From positions 15,126,893-15,190,892 of the forward strand of contig NC_083641.1 in assembly GCF_963576545.1 (NCBI RefSeq): a stretch of DNA of 64,000 bases, written 5' to 3'. Shown piece after piece: positions 38,833-52,878 of the stretch. Every line of letters starts with the position of its first letter. Positions within the stretch are counted from its first letter, which is position 1. Position numbers and translations under genes: made by a program. This DNA comes from Limanda limanda (taxonomy: Eukaryota > Chordata > Actinopteri > Pleuronectiformes > Pleuronectidae). Under the pieces are notes generated by a model. The model was not told the origin of the DNA and made no database searches. It worked only from the letters and a program-made list of their open reading frames with translations.

Positions 38833-39017
38833 GTATTGTTATTCCCAGTAGCTCAAAGTGAACTCCACCACAAACTACCGTTAACCATTGCGTTATAAAA
38901 AAAGCATGAAAAAGATTACATACTTTAAATGGTATAATTTACTATTATATAATTGCCAACTGTAATATTTTGCTGCTGTGCTTGCGATAAGAACTGATAG
39001 AAATCTACTATTAGCAG

Positions 39018-39105
39018 GGTTGAGAAGAGGAGGATGAGCGATCCGTTTGAGACTCTGAAAGACAAGTACATGCGGCCAGCACCCGGCTTCCTCTTCCATC
39101 CACAG
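39018..39105 (+). CDS. mecom: mecom exon: VEKRR...FLFHPQ linker
   Basis: The exon encodes (R)[20 protein letters not shown] and then APGFLFHPQ, matching human [29 protein letters not shown]. It begins after ttagcag and ends at gtacgt in phase 0. No known domain. The region connects the repression domain with the distal fingers. Confidence 0.95.
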
Positions 39106-40417
39106 GTACGTTCTGATTGTAACATTAAACCTACAGCAACAGACCTTTTTCAATGGGTATTTCTTGGTAAGTCGTGCCCATTGGAGTTCACAGTGGCTGT
39201 AAATGGATGATTTGTGTCATCTTACCTTGGCGACATCACTGTTATGACTGTTAGCTTTCTAGAGCTGCAGACGTAACAACAGCCTGACAGTAAATCAGTC
39301 AATATATATTATCATTCTGTGGGTTTTATGGTCGTCCCAGACTGACCAAACTGGATTAATGAGTATTAGTATGTGGCTCCAGCCGTATCCAAGCTACTGC
39401 CTGCTAAGCCCATTGTTGGCTATCTGAAACAGATGTGGCAGAAAGAAAGGGCACCCTGTGACACGTCTTCCCGTAACGTGTCTTTGATTACAATATGAAA
39501 AACGATATGCTCTTAAAGCAATGATTTCTGCCCCTGGGTTCTCTGTGCCAGTGTTTCCAGTGCGCGACTCCATAAATATATATATGTATATGTGCGTGCG
39601 TGCGTGTGGATACGTGTGTCCATGACATGTTGCGTTGACATTCATTTGTTCAATCTTCCCCTGCGGGTGAGAACGGTCCATCGGAAAGTGAAAACACCAC
39701 TTTCTCAGGCGTATGATTTTTTTTTTCCTCTTTTCTGGACGTTTCAGGTCTGGTTTTTACAGGCTGTTTCATTTGTCTGATTTATGTCCCCTGTCCAGAC
39801 TGCTGCATGGGCCCAGGCTGCAGCAGCCACATCGCCGTCCAACACGCCTTAATGAGGTGTCCTATCAGTAGAAACACTAACAGAGTGCTTAAGCCATCTT
39901 TATGACTTTATGATGTCTGGACACACAAATCATTCCCAGTAACACCAGACCTGGGTAAGAGGCCTAAACCAGACCAGGCGTGGGGCCCTTCTGTATACTT
40001 TTGAGGGGGTTTGTTTTCAGTCACCTGACTCACGTTTGAGCCATATATCAAATAAAAGAGGTTGCAAAGCTGTGGGGACTGGAACTTTTTTCAACCTTTG
40101 GTGATTCAGCTTTTTTATTTCCTGGCAGGGAATTTTACTGCTAACCAGTTCTGGCTTAGATTACATACTGGAATTGTATTTGTAGCTGGCTATAATGAGC
40201 TTATTGAACACCAGGAAGTGTTGGGAACTGTTAAAGCCTCCTTAAATTCCAGCGCCATAACTTTACAGATAGGCCAATCATTTCTCTTCCAAAGTGAATC
40301 GCTGTGAGATCCATCATCCCCTCTATGCCCACATGTGTCCAATCAAAACCTGTTGATTCATGCGCCACTTCCTGGTTTTGACTGTTGTCTCTCTTCCTTC
40401 TGCTCCGCCTCCCTCAG

Positions 40418-40444
40418 TTCCGTTTGCCAGATCAGAGAACTTGG
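40418..40444 (+). CDS. mecom: mecom 27-nt microexon (FRLPDQRTW)
   Basis: A nine-codon phase 0-0 exon flanked by cctcag and gtaagt encodes FRLPDQRTW. Human MECOM carries FQLPDQRTW at the same place in an alternatively spliced nine-residue insertion. Skipping it keeps the frame. It lies 1.3 kb after the preceding exon and 4.1 kb before the next, which begins with ATG (MSAIENM). Confidence 0.93.
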
Positions 40445-42044
40445 GTAAGTTCCTCCGCAACGTACAGTAGTGCTATGTGTCTGTGCCTCTGCCCAACAGA
40501 CCAAATCCCCTGATTAATGCATGGGCTGCATAGCAGTTTACAACTGACATCACCCAGCAATGCATGGCTTCAGCCAATCACCACCAAGCACTGGCTAGAC
40601 TTGTGTCTGTTTCTGTGTCGCTTTTAGGAAATTTTCCCAAGTATTTGTGCGTTGCTTTTTGATCTGTTTACATCTCACATCTACATCTAGATGTGTCTGC
40701 TCTCTGATTCACATGAAAGGGTTGAAGAGGGGATTTCCATTCAACTCGTCTGAATATGTGTTTGGGGACTAGTGGGCTCTCGCAAATGGGCATGGAGCTG
40801 GATGAGTGGATGAGTGGTGGGGTGGAGGGTGGTGTTCAGGGGGGGGGCTGCTTTACATCAGTGCAAGGGTAACAGTCTCTGTGGGACACATTTGTGTCGG
40901 GGGGGGGGGCTGGTTCCTCCCTCCAAACATCTGGTTCCCGATTAACATCAACAATTGAGAGCTGAGAATGCATCTCGCTAATTAAGGCCCTCACAGCATC
41001 ACTGACATCTGAAGATAGCCAATCAACTGCTGGTCCCAGAGCGACGCTACAGCAACAAGCAAGTTCACAGAGGCTCACACACTGCCTTGGGGGGGGGGGG
41101 GGTCTGGAGTGGAGGTGTGTGTATATGGATGTGTGTGTGTGTGAGGTATGGGGCGGTCCTTTTTTACAAAGTAGTGGGGGGGGGGATGTACGAAAACCTT
41201 TGAAAAATCACGTTTTTCAAGCACCTAAATGTGCAGCTGTTTATCCTCCTGTCGTTTAATTCCAACATTTCACACACATGGCCTCGTCAGACAGAGGCCT
41301 AATGACACTGACTCACCATCCATAAAACCCGAGCAGTGGCAGAAGGGTCCTTTTTGAAGTGTGATCTGCGGCAGACTGTTACTTTATGTTCAATCACTAA
41401 TACAGCTAATCCGTGGGATTGGACACGTGAACCATTTGCCGCTCCACATCAAACACAGCGTTTGAGGGGTTTAGAGAAACTTCCCAAATACTTTGGATCG
41501 TTTTTGGAAAATGTGACGTATAATAAAACATTGCAGAAAAAGTTAAAAGCATTTTTTGGTTTACATAAACATATTCTGACAATATAGCAGTGGGTTCAAA
41601 CATATTTCCAAACAGGAAAAATATGAATATATCACAATATATTTTGTCAAGTACAAATCCTTTGTTCTTCACCTAAAATTAACAATATAATAATAACAAC
41701 TAGAGGGCCACATACCTTATGAAACCACATTTAAATACACTAGATCCACAATTTAATTCTGCACAAAATTGCATACACATATACATGTCATGTCTGATTT
41801 TCAAAATCCATGAATCATTCGCTGAAATAATCAATTTTTGACTTACTTGAAAAAAAATCTGGAACCGACCCCTGATACAGGTCTGCACCAAAGTGTAATG
41901 TTTTTGCCCGATACCTCAACGGAAACATGGAACAACTTGGAAATTGGTTTAGTGGTTTTTGCTAAGAAAGAAACGAACCCAGAATTAAAAATGACATCCT
42001 TGGTGGAGGTATTTGCCAAAACCCTGTTACCATGTTAAGTTACA

Positions 42045-42250
42045 GTAATAATAATAATAACTCTATTTATACTGCACCTTTTAAAACATCCATAAAGAGG
42101 ACAATTAAAAATCATGAATACAAATATCAAAGACAATAAGCAGATTAATATAATTTTGTTCAAATCAAAGACAGCAAATTAGATTATACAAAATGAAAAA
42201 CATGAGATAAAATAATACAACATCATCTAAAAGTAACGGCAAAAGAAAAG
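42045..42250. repeat. Retroposon-like 3' end, degenerate
   Basis: taataataataataactctatttatactgcacctttt resembles the tattta..gcacctttt consensus seen at the ends of many fish retroposons, followed by AT-rich decayed sequence. No coding sequence remains. Confidence 0.35.
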
Positions 42251-42677
42251 GACAAAACATAGGATAGACTGACAACGCATTCCATTACAAAAAGACATAA
42301 GAATATCTCTAAATGTAAATGCTACAGAGGTAAATGTTGACCAGAGGTGTGAGTTTAAACTCTTAATAGAGTGCAGCAGCAGCACCAGTGAGATGAACTG
42401 GGATCAGAAATCCCCCAGTGGAGGGAACAGAGTCGTCTGAGCTCTAAAAAAGTGTCTTATCAGACGGGCTCGATACTGTCGACAGCTTTAGGAACCTTAA
42501 TGTTCCCAAGAGTTATGGCTTCTCATTGACTGAGGCAGACAAACTAAGCATTCACTCCGGTGCCTGAAAAAGAGCCCAATGAAACACACAGAGCACATTC
42601 AAAAGAAATATGAAAGAAGTTCACCTCCCTTTCTCCCTGCAAGCCCCTCTCGCCTATCTTTCAATCCAATCCCCTCC

Positions 42678-42714
42678 GTCTCTCTCTCTCCCTCTCTCTC
42701 TCTCTCTCCCTCAC
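42678..42714. repeat. (CT)n microsatellite
   Basis: A CT array with CCCT interruptions. A second CTTT-rich stretch lies at 42,925-42,965. Confidence 0.9.
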
Positions 42715-43261
42715 TCTGTTCTCCCTCCTCTCGCCCTTTGATTCATGGCGTGCAGCATTGGCATATTCATAATCAAACGGACCTGACACTCCACATCCTC
42801 CCTCAGTGGGAACGTCGACGGCTGCGGCAGGAACTTTACACTCGGCCGTCACTCCTAATCAGCCACTCCCAACGCCAGGGCCCGCCGCCATCCATCAACC
42901 CTCCTCTCCTCTCCCCAGACTCTCTTCCTTTCTTTCTTTCTCTCTCTCATTCTTTCTTTCTTTCCTCCACTCCCCTATCGTCTAGTCCTTCATCACTCTT
43001 CTTCTCTGATTCTCGTCCTCCTCTCTGGGCTTTTCCCCTCGGTGCGCTCCGTCTTGGCGTGCAGCCCCAGAGTGACAGGGGGTGAGAGCAGGAGATGGAA
43101 TGTCAGAGTCGGAGCAGGGCTCTGGTGGAGGACCCGAATCACCATTGATTTGCTGCCTTATTGAAATAAGAATAAGAAACAGGCTGAAAATTCAATACAC
43201 GCAAAATAATGCAAATCTGTGTTTGGCCCCTTAAGAAAACGAAGAGGGGGGAAACTCCTCC

Positions 43262-43284
43262 GTGTGTGTGTGTGTGCGTGTGTG

Positions 43285-43339
<55 letters not shown>

Positions 43340-43352
43340 GTGTGTGTGTGTG
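43262..43352. repeat. (GT)n microsatellite
   Basis: A GT array with GC interruptions, followed by C-rich sequence to about 43,440. Confidence 0.95.
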
Positions 43353-44541
43353 GGACCCCCCTCGCCCCCGCCCCTCCCTCCAGTTCTCCCTTCAATCCCC
43401 CCCCACCCCTCCAGCCCCCCGCTCCTCCCCCATCCCGCCCCTCTCAGCACAGCGATATCATTATTACCCATGTCTGGCCCTTGATCAGTAATGTCAACAT
43501 CTTTCATATTGACGAATGTGCTGTCTGCCCACATTGTGCACAGAATGGTTTACAGCCCAGCAGTGGACATGAATCACTCCTCTATCCCACACACACACAC
43601 ACACACACGCGCAGAAACACAGACATGTATCTGACAACACACACACACAGATACAAACTAAGCACGTACAAGCACACACAAAATTCCCGTGCCTGCACAC
43701 ACTACACACACATGCATTACGAATACATTCTTCTCTTTCACACATATATTTTCTCTTTCACATACATCGATGGTAATTAATCAGCGGCCACCATGCGGCA
43801 CATAGTTTCTCATTCATATGCTCACACACACACACACACATACGTGCACAGACCGACTGACAAGTATACATATCTCCTCAGAGAGTATCGTGATGAAAGC
43901 AAACGTTCAGCTTCATTAGTAGATTGGCTGCGGTCCTTAATCCTATATGTGTGTGTTTATGGGCCCACTGTACGTGGATACATTAGAGACAAGAGTTGGA
44001 TGAAGTGCACAAAAAAAGTTTTACACCTGCTTTCTAGAGAACAGATGAATAGTGTGTTTTTTTTGGTTTTATATCAAAGTTATGAATCGGTGTCATGTCA
44101 CGTACACCAGGGATTCGACCTTGTGACGGATGAATCATTGATGAAAGTCACCGATTTCACATCATCTCACCTGGTAGCGTGCCTGTAAACAAGGCTCCTC
44201 TTTCAAACCAAAATGTGTATCAAAGGTTTTAATTATATCTTCGATTTAACAGTCAATCACAATCAAATGATAAGATAGCCACAGCAAATGTAAAATATAT
44301 GGATGTTGTAATCTTACTAGTGTTTGAAACATCCATCTCTAATGATGTATTTAACTGCATCCTGCAAACAGAAACTAAAGCAAGTTAACATTGATATCCT
44401 CCAACATTACTGCATGGTACTGATACAACTCTATTCCAACATCAGCCTCTTTGCTTCGCTTTGCATGACGGACTTTGCCATGAGCTCTGAGTGTGTTTTC
44501 AGCCACAGCACTAACCCGTCCCTCTCCTGTTGTCTCCTCAG

Positions 44542-44708
44542 ATGTCGGCCATCGAGAACATGGCGGAGAAGCTGGAGACGTTTGGCTCGTTGAAGCCGGA
44601 GTCAGGTGACCTGCTGCGCTCCGTCCCCTCCATGTTTGATTTCAGAGCCCCGCCCTCTGCACTCCCAGAAACGCTGCTGCGCAAGGGCAAGGAGCGCTAC
44701 ACCTGCAG
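44542..44708 (+). CDS. mecom: mecom exon: MSAIENM linker and start of zinc finger 8
   Basis: It encodes [20 protein letters not shown], then [20 protein letters not shown], then [15 protein letters not shown] with a split Arg, close to human throughout. The last residues YTC begin the first finger of the distal array. The internal phase-0 ATG start is a coincidence of the exon boundary, not a translation start. Confidence 0.97.
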
Positions 44709-44885
44709 GTAACTACAGCAAAGGATTTGGTATATTTTGTAAAAAAAATTATTTTCCCTATTGTAGAAATATTCATTTCATTTTCAGCAAAGTGCTTTCA
44801 TATGAATCCTCATAGAGGGTTTTTGCGGCTTTTTGTTTTGTATGTTGACATTTGTTACTGAGGACAAGTCATTGTCAGAATGTAA

Positions 44886-48013
<3,128 letters not shown>

Positions 48014-48158
48014 GCACTGCGATGTCGTCTCCTCGGTCTGAACTGGACAGCAGCAGCGCCATACTGGACGACAAGGAAGACTCGTATTTCAACGAAATAA
48101 GAAATTTTATCAGCAACACTGGGCAGAACCAGGCGTCCCCGGACCCCTCAGAGGAAGG
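48014..48158 (+). CDS. mecom: mecom exon: [15 protein letters not shown] region
   Basis: It encodes (G)[20 protein letters not shown], then [20 protein letters not shown] and SPDPSEE. It matches human [31 protein letters not shown]. It ends on a split Gly codon (GG then G at 50,980). Confidence 0.95.
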
Positions 48159-50979
48159 GTGAGCACATTGTTTGTTTCTGAGGACGACAAAGATGATTAT
48201 AGATCAATATTAGTGAACCAGGGTCAGATCCAGGGGTCTGACCCATGGGCAGGATCAGGGGGGTTACAGGCCCCAGTTGAAATCAGATTGGCCCTTGAAG
48301 TGCCCTTGTGTGGCCTTTTTTTTTTTTTTTTTTTTTTTTTTAAGGAACTAGTCACTTATAGACCATTCTTGTTTTCTTAAGTACACAATGTGCTTGGACA
48401 AGGAATTTTTTTCGGGAATTTCATGTTCAATGATTTGTGCCACAGAAAACAAGGAATTACTTAAATGTGCACCTTGCTGAATCGGGATTGGTGCATAGAT
48501 GTTGGACATAATTTTCCCCTCTGAGTAAATTGGGGCCAATTTATCACCCTTGATTTAGAAAAATGCTAGATCCGCCCCTGTAGCTCCCATTTCTTATATC
48601 ATTGCCTCTATAAGCACCTCACTACTCTTCACAGCAGGTACAAATGGAACCAGATACACCATAACTTTTATTTCTCTGAAACTGTGCAGGACCTGATAGT
48701 CTGACCTACGTTAGTGCAGACTGAACTCTCGCAGTAATTGTGGCTTCATTACCGCTGTTGGACTCCAAAGGCTTGAATAAGAATGAATAATGGGTCAGCT
48801 GCTATCAGCCCATTTTAGACGTGCGTTTTTTTATACCACCCAGCCAGCTATCGTTCATAATCACATCATGTTTCAGGGGTCTGGAGTGGAGAGCAATCAT
48901 CTGCGATGACATTTAACATAATCACCGGTTTTGGAAACGTGCAGGAGCTCTTTATATCAATTGCCTGTTTGGCCACACGTACGAACAGATATCTGCGCGC
49001 ACGCAACTCCGCCTGCAGCGATATGCAAATAAATTCTTGGAGCCGCGATCGGGGGGCGGATAGCGGCTGAGAGGTCCGCTCAGGTCTCGGAGAGTTTGTT
49101 TTCACGTGCCTGGCGTTGGTGTGATCACAGGGGCAGATTGCAGGGGCCAGATACGGATCTCCCAGTCGCAGTGTGCGATCGTGCAGGAGGCCTGTGAGAG
49201 CCGGGCCCGGGCGGGAAGAGTGTCAGAGGGCCAGGGGGAGGGGCCGGAGGAGGGAGGAGGGGGGGTGCAGCACATCTGGAACCAACATGTCTGCCTACAG
49301 GAAGAGGGTAGAGGGGGTGGGGTCACAGGGTCGGCCCGTGTTTCCTTTCAAAGTGCTTCTCTCCTGACTGCTTCTGATAGATACTTTATCCTCGGCAAAT
49401 TACCACGTTTGAAAGCGTAATTAGCGAATCTGTTTTCTTAATCACAGAGCTCTCTCTCACTCTCGCTCTAGTAGAGCCTGGTCCCTCTTCTCAGCGCTGA
49501 GAGCTCTGTCGAAAGCACAATGTCATCAGCTGCCAATAAAGTCGAAAGGATGATGTCGATCCTAAAATCTGCAAAAACTCCCCCGTTCTACAGTCTCTCG
49601 AATGCATCCCTTTCAAACCCAGTGCAGGTATCCTGTTTATAAGCACCCTGTAATTATGTGGTGATGTACTTTTTTTTTCTATCTGTCTACTTCTCCTCTC
49701 GGTTCTCATCCCCCGACTCCTTTGTGAGAGAAATGGCATTTTTGGGAGATGACGAAAGACGTCCCAGAGTGTAATTAGTGAATCAGTCTTAATGTGGTTC
49801 CAGATGATTTACCAAATGGTGGTTTCCTGTGGTGCTGAGACAGAGGGACAGATTACGACCCGGGCAGTTTGGATAGCTGGCTCTCGCTCCCTCCACGAGG
49901 GAAAGAGGAATGGGCCGGGTTGGCATCGCTCTCATAACTCTCTCACCAAATGGGGCTGTCAGCTAAATATTTTGCCTATTAGATGAATCCGAGATAGCAG
50001 AGAAAATAAACAGGGAGAGGGGCAGAGCACTCCAGTTAAGTACTGCAACGATCAGCCCGGTGCTGCCGTGGCCGAAGGGGCCCCCGAGTCCCGATGACAA
50101 ACGGGATCCTGGCTCTGCTCCGTCCCAGCTGCCATGTCTCGCTTCAGATTCATCTCCTTCTGCTGGTTATTCAATGCACGCCATTGTTTTTGAACTAAAT
50201 ATAGAGACAACCCATTTGTTTAAGAAGCACCAGATTTCAATTCTTCATTTGTTATAAAAATGTTGAGTATTTATAAAAAGGTAGCAGTTGTAGTTAGACA
50301 ACATTGCCCGCCCCACTCATTCGCTCAGAGATACACAGTGACATCAGAGCTAGTTCCTGTGAAGCAGCCGGTCAGTGACAAACAAGACACAGTGTTCAAA
50401 AAACAAATTGAAAAGAAAGTAGGATGAAGCCTGTCTTGGGTTCACAGTGAATGAAGGAGGACATGAGGCGAGACCAGTGTTTATTTTAGGTCTGAAAACT
50501 CTGGCAGCTGACAGTATGAGACCCAACAAATTAAGAAGACACTTAGAAACATTACGACCCAGTCACATGCATGTTATTTTTGGTTGAGCTTTATCATTGT
50601 TGTAACAAAGTGATTATAATTTAATTTTAAAACAGACTGATGGAAGAATGTAGTGATAAATGTCACCAAACGTACTTCAATTAAGTTGAATTTAAGCAAA
50701 GTTGAAACAGATGAACAGAAATAAATGCTGCATGTTTTAATATATCTGTTTCCTACCATCATTCTTAATAATTATTATGAGGTATAATTAACATTGACGT
50801 AATCAGACAGTCTCTTCACATATATTATTATTAATATTAAAAGGTGATCTGTGCAACTTTGCTATTCAGGAAGTTTGTATCAAACAAGTAGCCCTTCGTA
50901 CTGCTCAGTACCTTCCAAGTAGCTCTCGGTTTCAAAAAGGTTGGTGACCCCTGATCTAATCAATGTCTCTGTTCCGCAG
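48159..50979 (+). other. mecom: Intron (2.8 kb) after the DDKEDSYF exon
   Basis: It contains the MITE-like element at 48,219-48,580. It also has unique-looking sequence at about 48,800-50,200 with paired TAATTA-type motifs at 49,417 and 49,771, suggesting embedded regulatory sequence. No exon was recognised. Confidence 0.55.
48219..48580. mobile_element. MITE-like element (degenerate, 362 bp)
   Basis: The left end CAGGGTCAGATCCAGGGG and the right end CTAGATCCGCCCCTG are imperfect inverted repeats. The interior carries a long T-run (48,318-48,341). Flanking octamers share only half their bases, so the target duplication is not confirmed. Probably a non-autonomous DNA transposon in a mecom intron. 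Confidence 0.45.
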
Positions 50980-51225
50980 GTTAAATGGCGGCCAGTTTGA
51001 AGAGGAGAAGCCACTGATGGCCAGCCATGGGTCACGTGACCTGGAAGACGAGGAAGCAGAGGAGCTCGGCGCTGATGAAGAAGAAGGAGACGAGCCGAGC
51101 AACGCCTCTGGGAAACCGGAAGGGGAGGTGCTCCCGAGCAACCTCAGTGATGATGTCACACAAGAGGAAATGGACTTCACTGGGCCCAACGACTTGAACC
51201 TCAACTGCAAAACCTCTCCCAGGGG
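50980..51225 (+). CDS. mecom: mecom exon: acidic C-terminal region
   Basis: It encodes (G)LNGGQFEEEKPLMASHGSRD and then a Glu/Asp-rich run (LEDEEAEELGADEEEGDEP), ending LNLNCKTSPR with a split Gly. Human MECOM has an equivalent acidic block between the distal fingers and the C terminus. The acidic run is shorter and differently ordered here, but the flanking NG...F...EK and CKTSP anchors are retained. Confidence 0.93.
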
Positions 51226-51341
51226 GTAAGTTTCACACAGAGGCACACGATTAGAACTTTATGTTGTAAAACGGGAATGATGATGTGCTGTCAAAAAGCA
51301 TCTTGAAAATGTTTAATTTGAGTTTTCTGCTTGCCCACCAG

Positions 51342-51528
51342 GTATGAGGATGAGGAGGAGCAGAGCAGTTACTCAGCCCTGGATCATATTCGCCACTTTT
51401 CAGACATGCGCAAGCTGGAGGAGAGTGAAGTGAGCGATGGTGACGGAGATGAGGACGATGAATCATTCGGCTCTCCTTCTCTGACCGAGGCCGTCAAACA
51501 GCCACTCTTTAGAAAATCGAAGTCTCAG
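51342..51528 (+). CDS. mecom: mecom exon: SALDHIRHF region
   Basis: It encodes (G)YEDEEEQSSYSALDHIRHFS, then DMRKLEESEVSDGDGDEDDE and SFGSPSLTEAVKQPLFRKSK SQ. The SALDHIRHF and KQPL.RKSKSQ anchors match human MECOM. It ends in phase 0 and splices to the last exon across an intron that holds a transposon relic. Confidence 0.94.
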
Positions 51529-52204
51529 GTGAGAGAGACACTGACAGTTCATGTTCATGACTTCATAGGCTGTAAATAAAGATTGACAACTACACTAAAA
51601 ACCCATGGACATTCTACAGTAACAACAGCTCAGGCACTTAGATCTGTTTTTGTTTGCCAGCTCCTGTAATATATATATTTTTTTATCTGTTTTATTTTGA
51701 AAGGCTGCCATTTGTCGGACAGTAGATTACCCAGCATATAACCTGGAGTATGTCCAGTTTGAATTTTCTTTTCTTTTTATAGGACCAAGTGTAGTCGAAG
51801 CCTGGGTGTTTATACAATTGCTCTAAACCATGTGAAGGATGACCGCTAACTGGAAGAAACTGGAATGTTGACTAGTTTTTTCAGAGCAAGCCAAATCTAT
51901 TAAAAACTTGTCGATGATCAATAAATTACAGGTTAAAAATTAAATGAGGCTTTACAGAGAAAATACCATGTTTGCTAAACATAATGATCTAAATCTTTGC
52001 CTTTACAGTTTGTCTTAGTTGTACAGTTAATAACTGAAAACGGCTTAGTTAGTTTCACAGCTGAAAGTGTCCTTCCTCCAACATATCCAAAAATGAAGCC
52101 AAAATACAAACATCACCATCCTGCACAGAGTCTGCACTTGGCTTCACTTTTGTGGAGCTGTCATGTTGTCCATCTTTATAAACGGTGTATCCATGGTTCA
52201 CCTC

Positions 52205-52660
52205 TAGGGTTGCAAAATTCCGGGAATATTCAAAGTTGGAAACTTTCCATGGGAATTAATGGGAATATACGGGAATATACGGGAATATACGGGAATTAAC
52301 GGGAATAATCTGAAAATGTTGTGGGTAATTTATACTAACTGTATTTACATTGTCATATACAGACATAAATACAAACATTTAGTTTTTGGTCATAGGCTGA
52401 TTTGAGCCCTGAGAAACTTTGGGCACTTGACTATATGCTTCTGCATCGTTGTGTCATTCTTTACATAGGTCTTTGCACAGTATTTGCAAATGTACACAGC
52501 CTCTCCATCTACATTGGATGGGCTGAAATGTCTCCACATTGCTCAGCGTTTTATTTGCGTATTTATTTTTTCTCAAAATTCCCGCGCTTAACTTCCCATG
52601 GAAAGTTTCCGGAAAGTTTCTGGAAATTTACCGGAAACTTTCCGCCCCTTTTCAACCCTA
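52205..52660 (-). mobile_element. hAT-type DNA transposon relic 2 (456 bp), inverted relative to relic 1
   Basis: An exact 8-bp target-site duplication TTCACCTC (52,197-52,204 and 52,661-52,668) flanks TIRs TAGGGTTGCAAA and TTTTCAACCCTA. The sequence is the reverse complement of relic 1's family, including the gggaatatac-like subterminal repeats (52,258-52,305) and the ttccgg-type palindromic end. It lacks the roughly 400 bases of relic 1 between 29,221 and the BED finger. It lies in the last mecom intron, 83 bp before the terminal exon. Confidence 0.85.
52390..52539 (-). pseudogene. BED zinc-finger fragment on the minus strand of relic 2
   Basis: A 49-codon minus-strand frame reads MWRHFSPSNVDGEAVYICKY, then CAKTYVKNDTTMQKHIVKCP and KFLRAQISL. 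The BED pattern C-x2-C-x13-H-x3-C is complete here, unlike in relic 1. There is no catalytic domain. The Met is fused directly to upstream leader sequence by a deletion. Confidence 0.65.
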
Positions 52661-52743
52661 TTCACCTCCACATTATACATAAAAATTTGAATTAACATGA
52701 TGACCCGATAATTAAATCTTATCCCTCTCACCCTCTCTCTCAG

Positions 52744-52878
52744 GCGTACGCCATGATGCTGTCTCTGGCTGAAAAGGACTCTCTCCACCCAGCCACCCAC
52801 ACCCCCGCCACCATGTGGCACAGTCTGGCCCGGGCCGCCGCCGAGTCCAGCGCCATCCAGTCCCTCAGCCACGTATGA
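52744..52878 (+). CDS. mecom: mecom last coding exon and stop
   Basis: It encodes [20 protein letters not shown], then [20 protein letters not shown] and LSHV, stop TGA at 52,876-52,878. The [18 protein letters not shown] end is diagnostic of MECOM. PRDM16 has the AYAMMLSL start but a different tail. The acceptor follows a pyrimidine run (ccctctctctcag) and lies only 83 bp after a hAT-type insertion. Confidence 0.97.
   Translation, partial: AYAMMLSLAEKDSLHPATHTPATMWHSLARAAAESSAIQSLSHV

Larger units (their letters stand above)
40445..44541 (+). other. mecom: Intron (4.1 kb) after the microexon
   Basis: It contains poly-G patches near 40,840-41,180, a degenerate dispersed repeat at about 41,850-42,030, a retroposon-like 3' end at about 42,045-42,250, a CT tract at 42,678-42,714, a GT array at 43,262-43,352 and CA-rich sequence at 43,590-43,840. 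No exon was recognised. Confidence 0.55.
51529..52743 (+). other. mecom: Last mecom intron (1.2 kb) hosting the inverted hAT relic
   Basis: The donor is gtgaga and the acceptor ctctctctcag. Apart from the hAT relic at 52,205-52,660 it is AT-rich non-coding sequence. The branch-point region must lie in or just after the end of the insertion. Confidence 0.65.
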
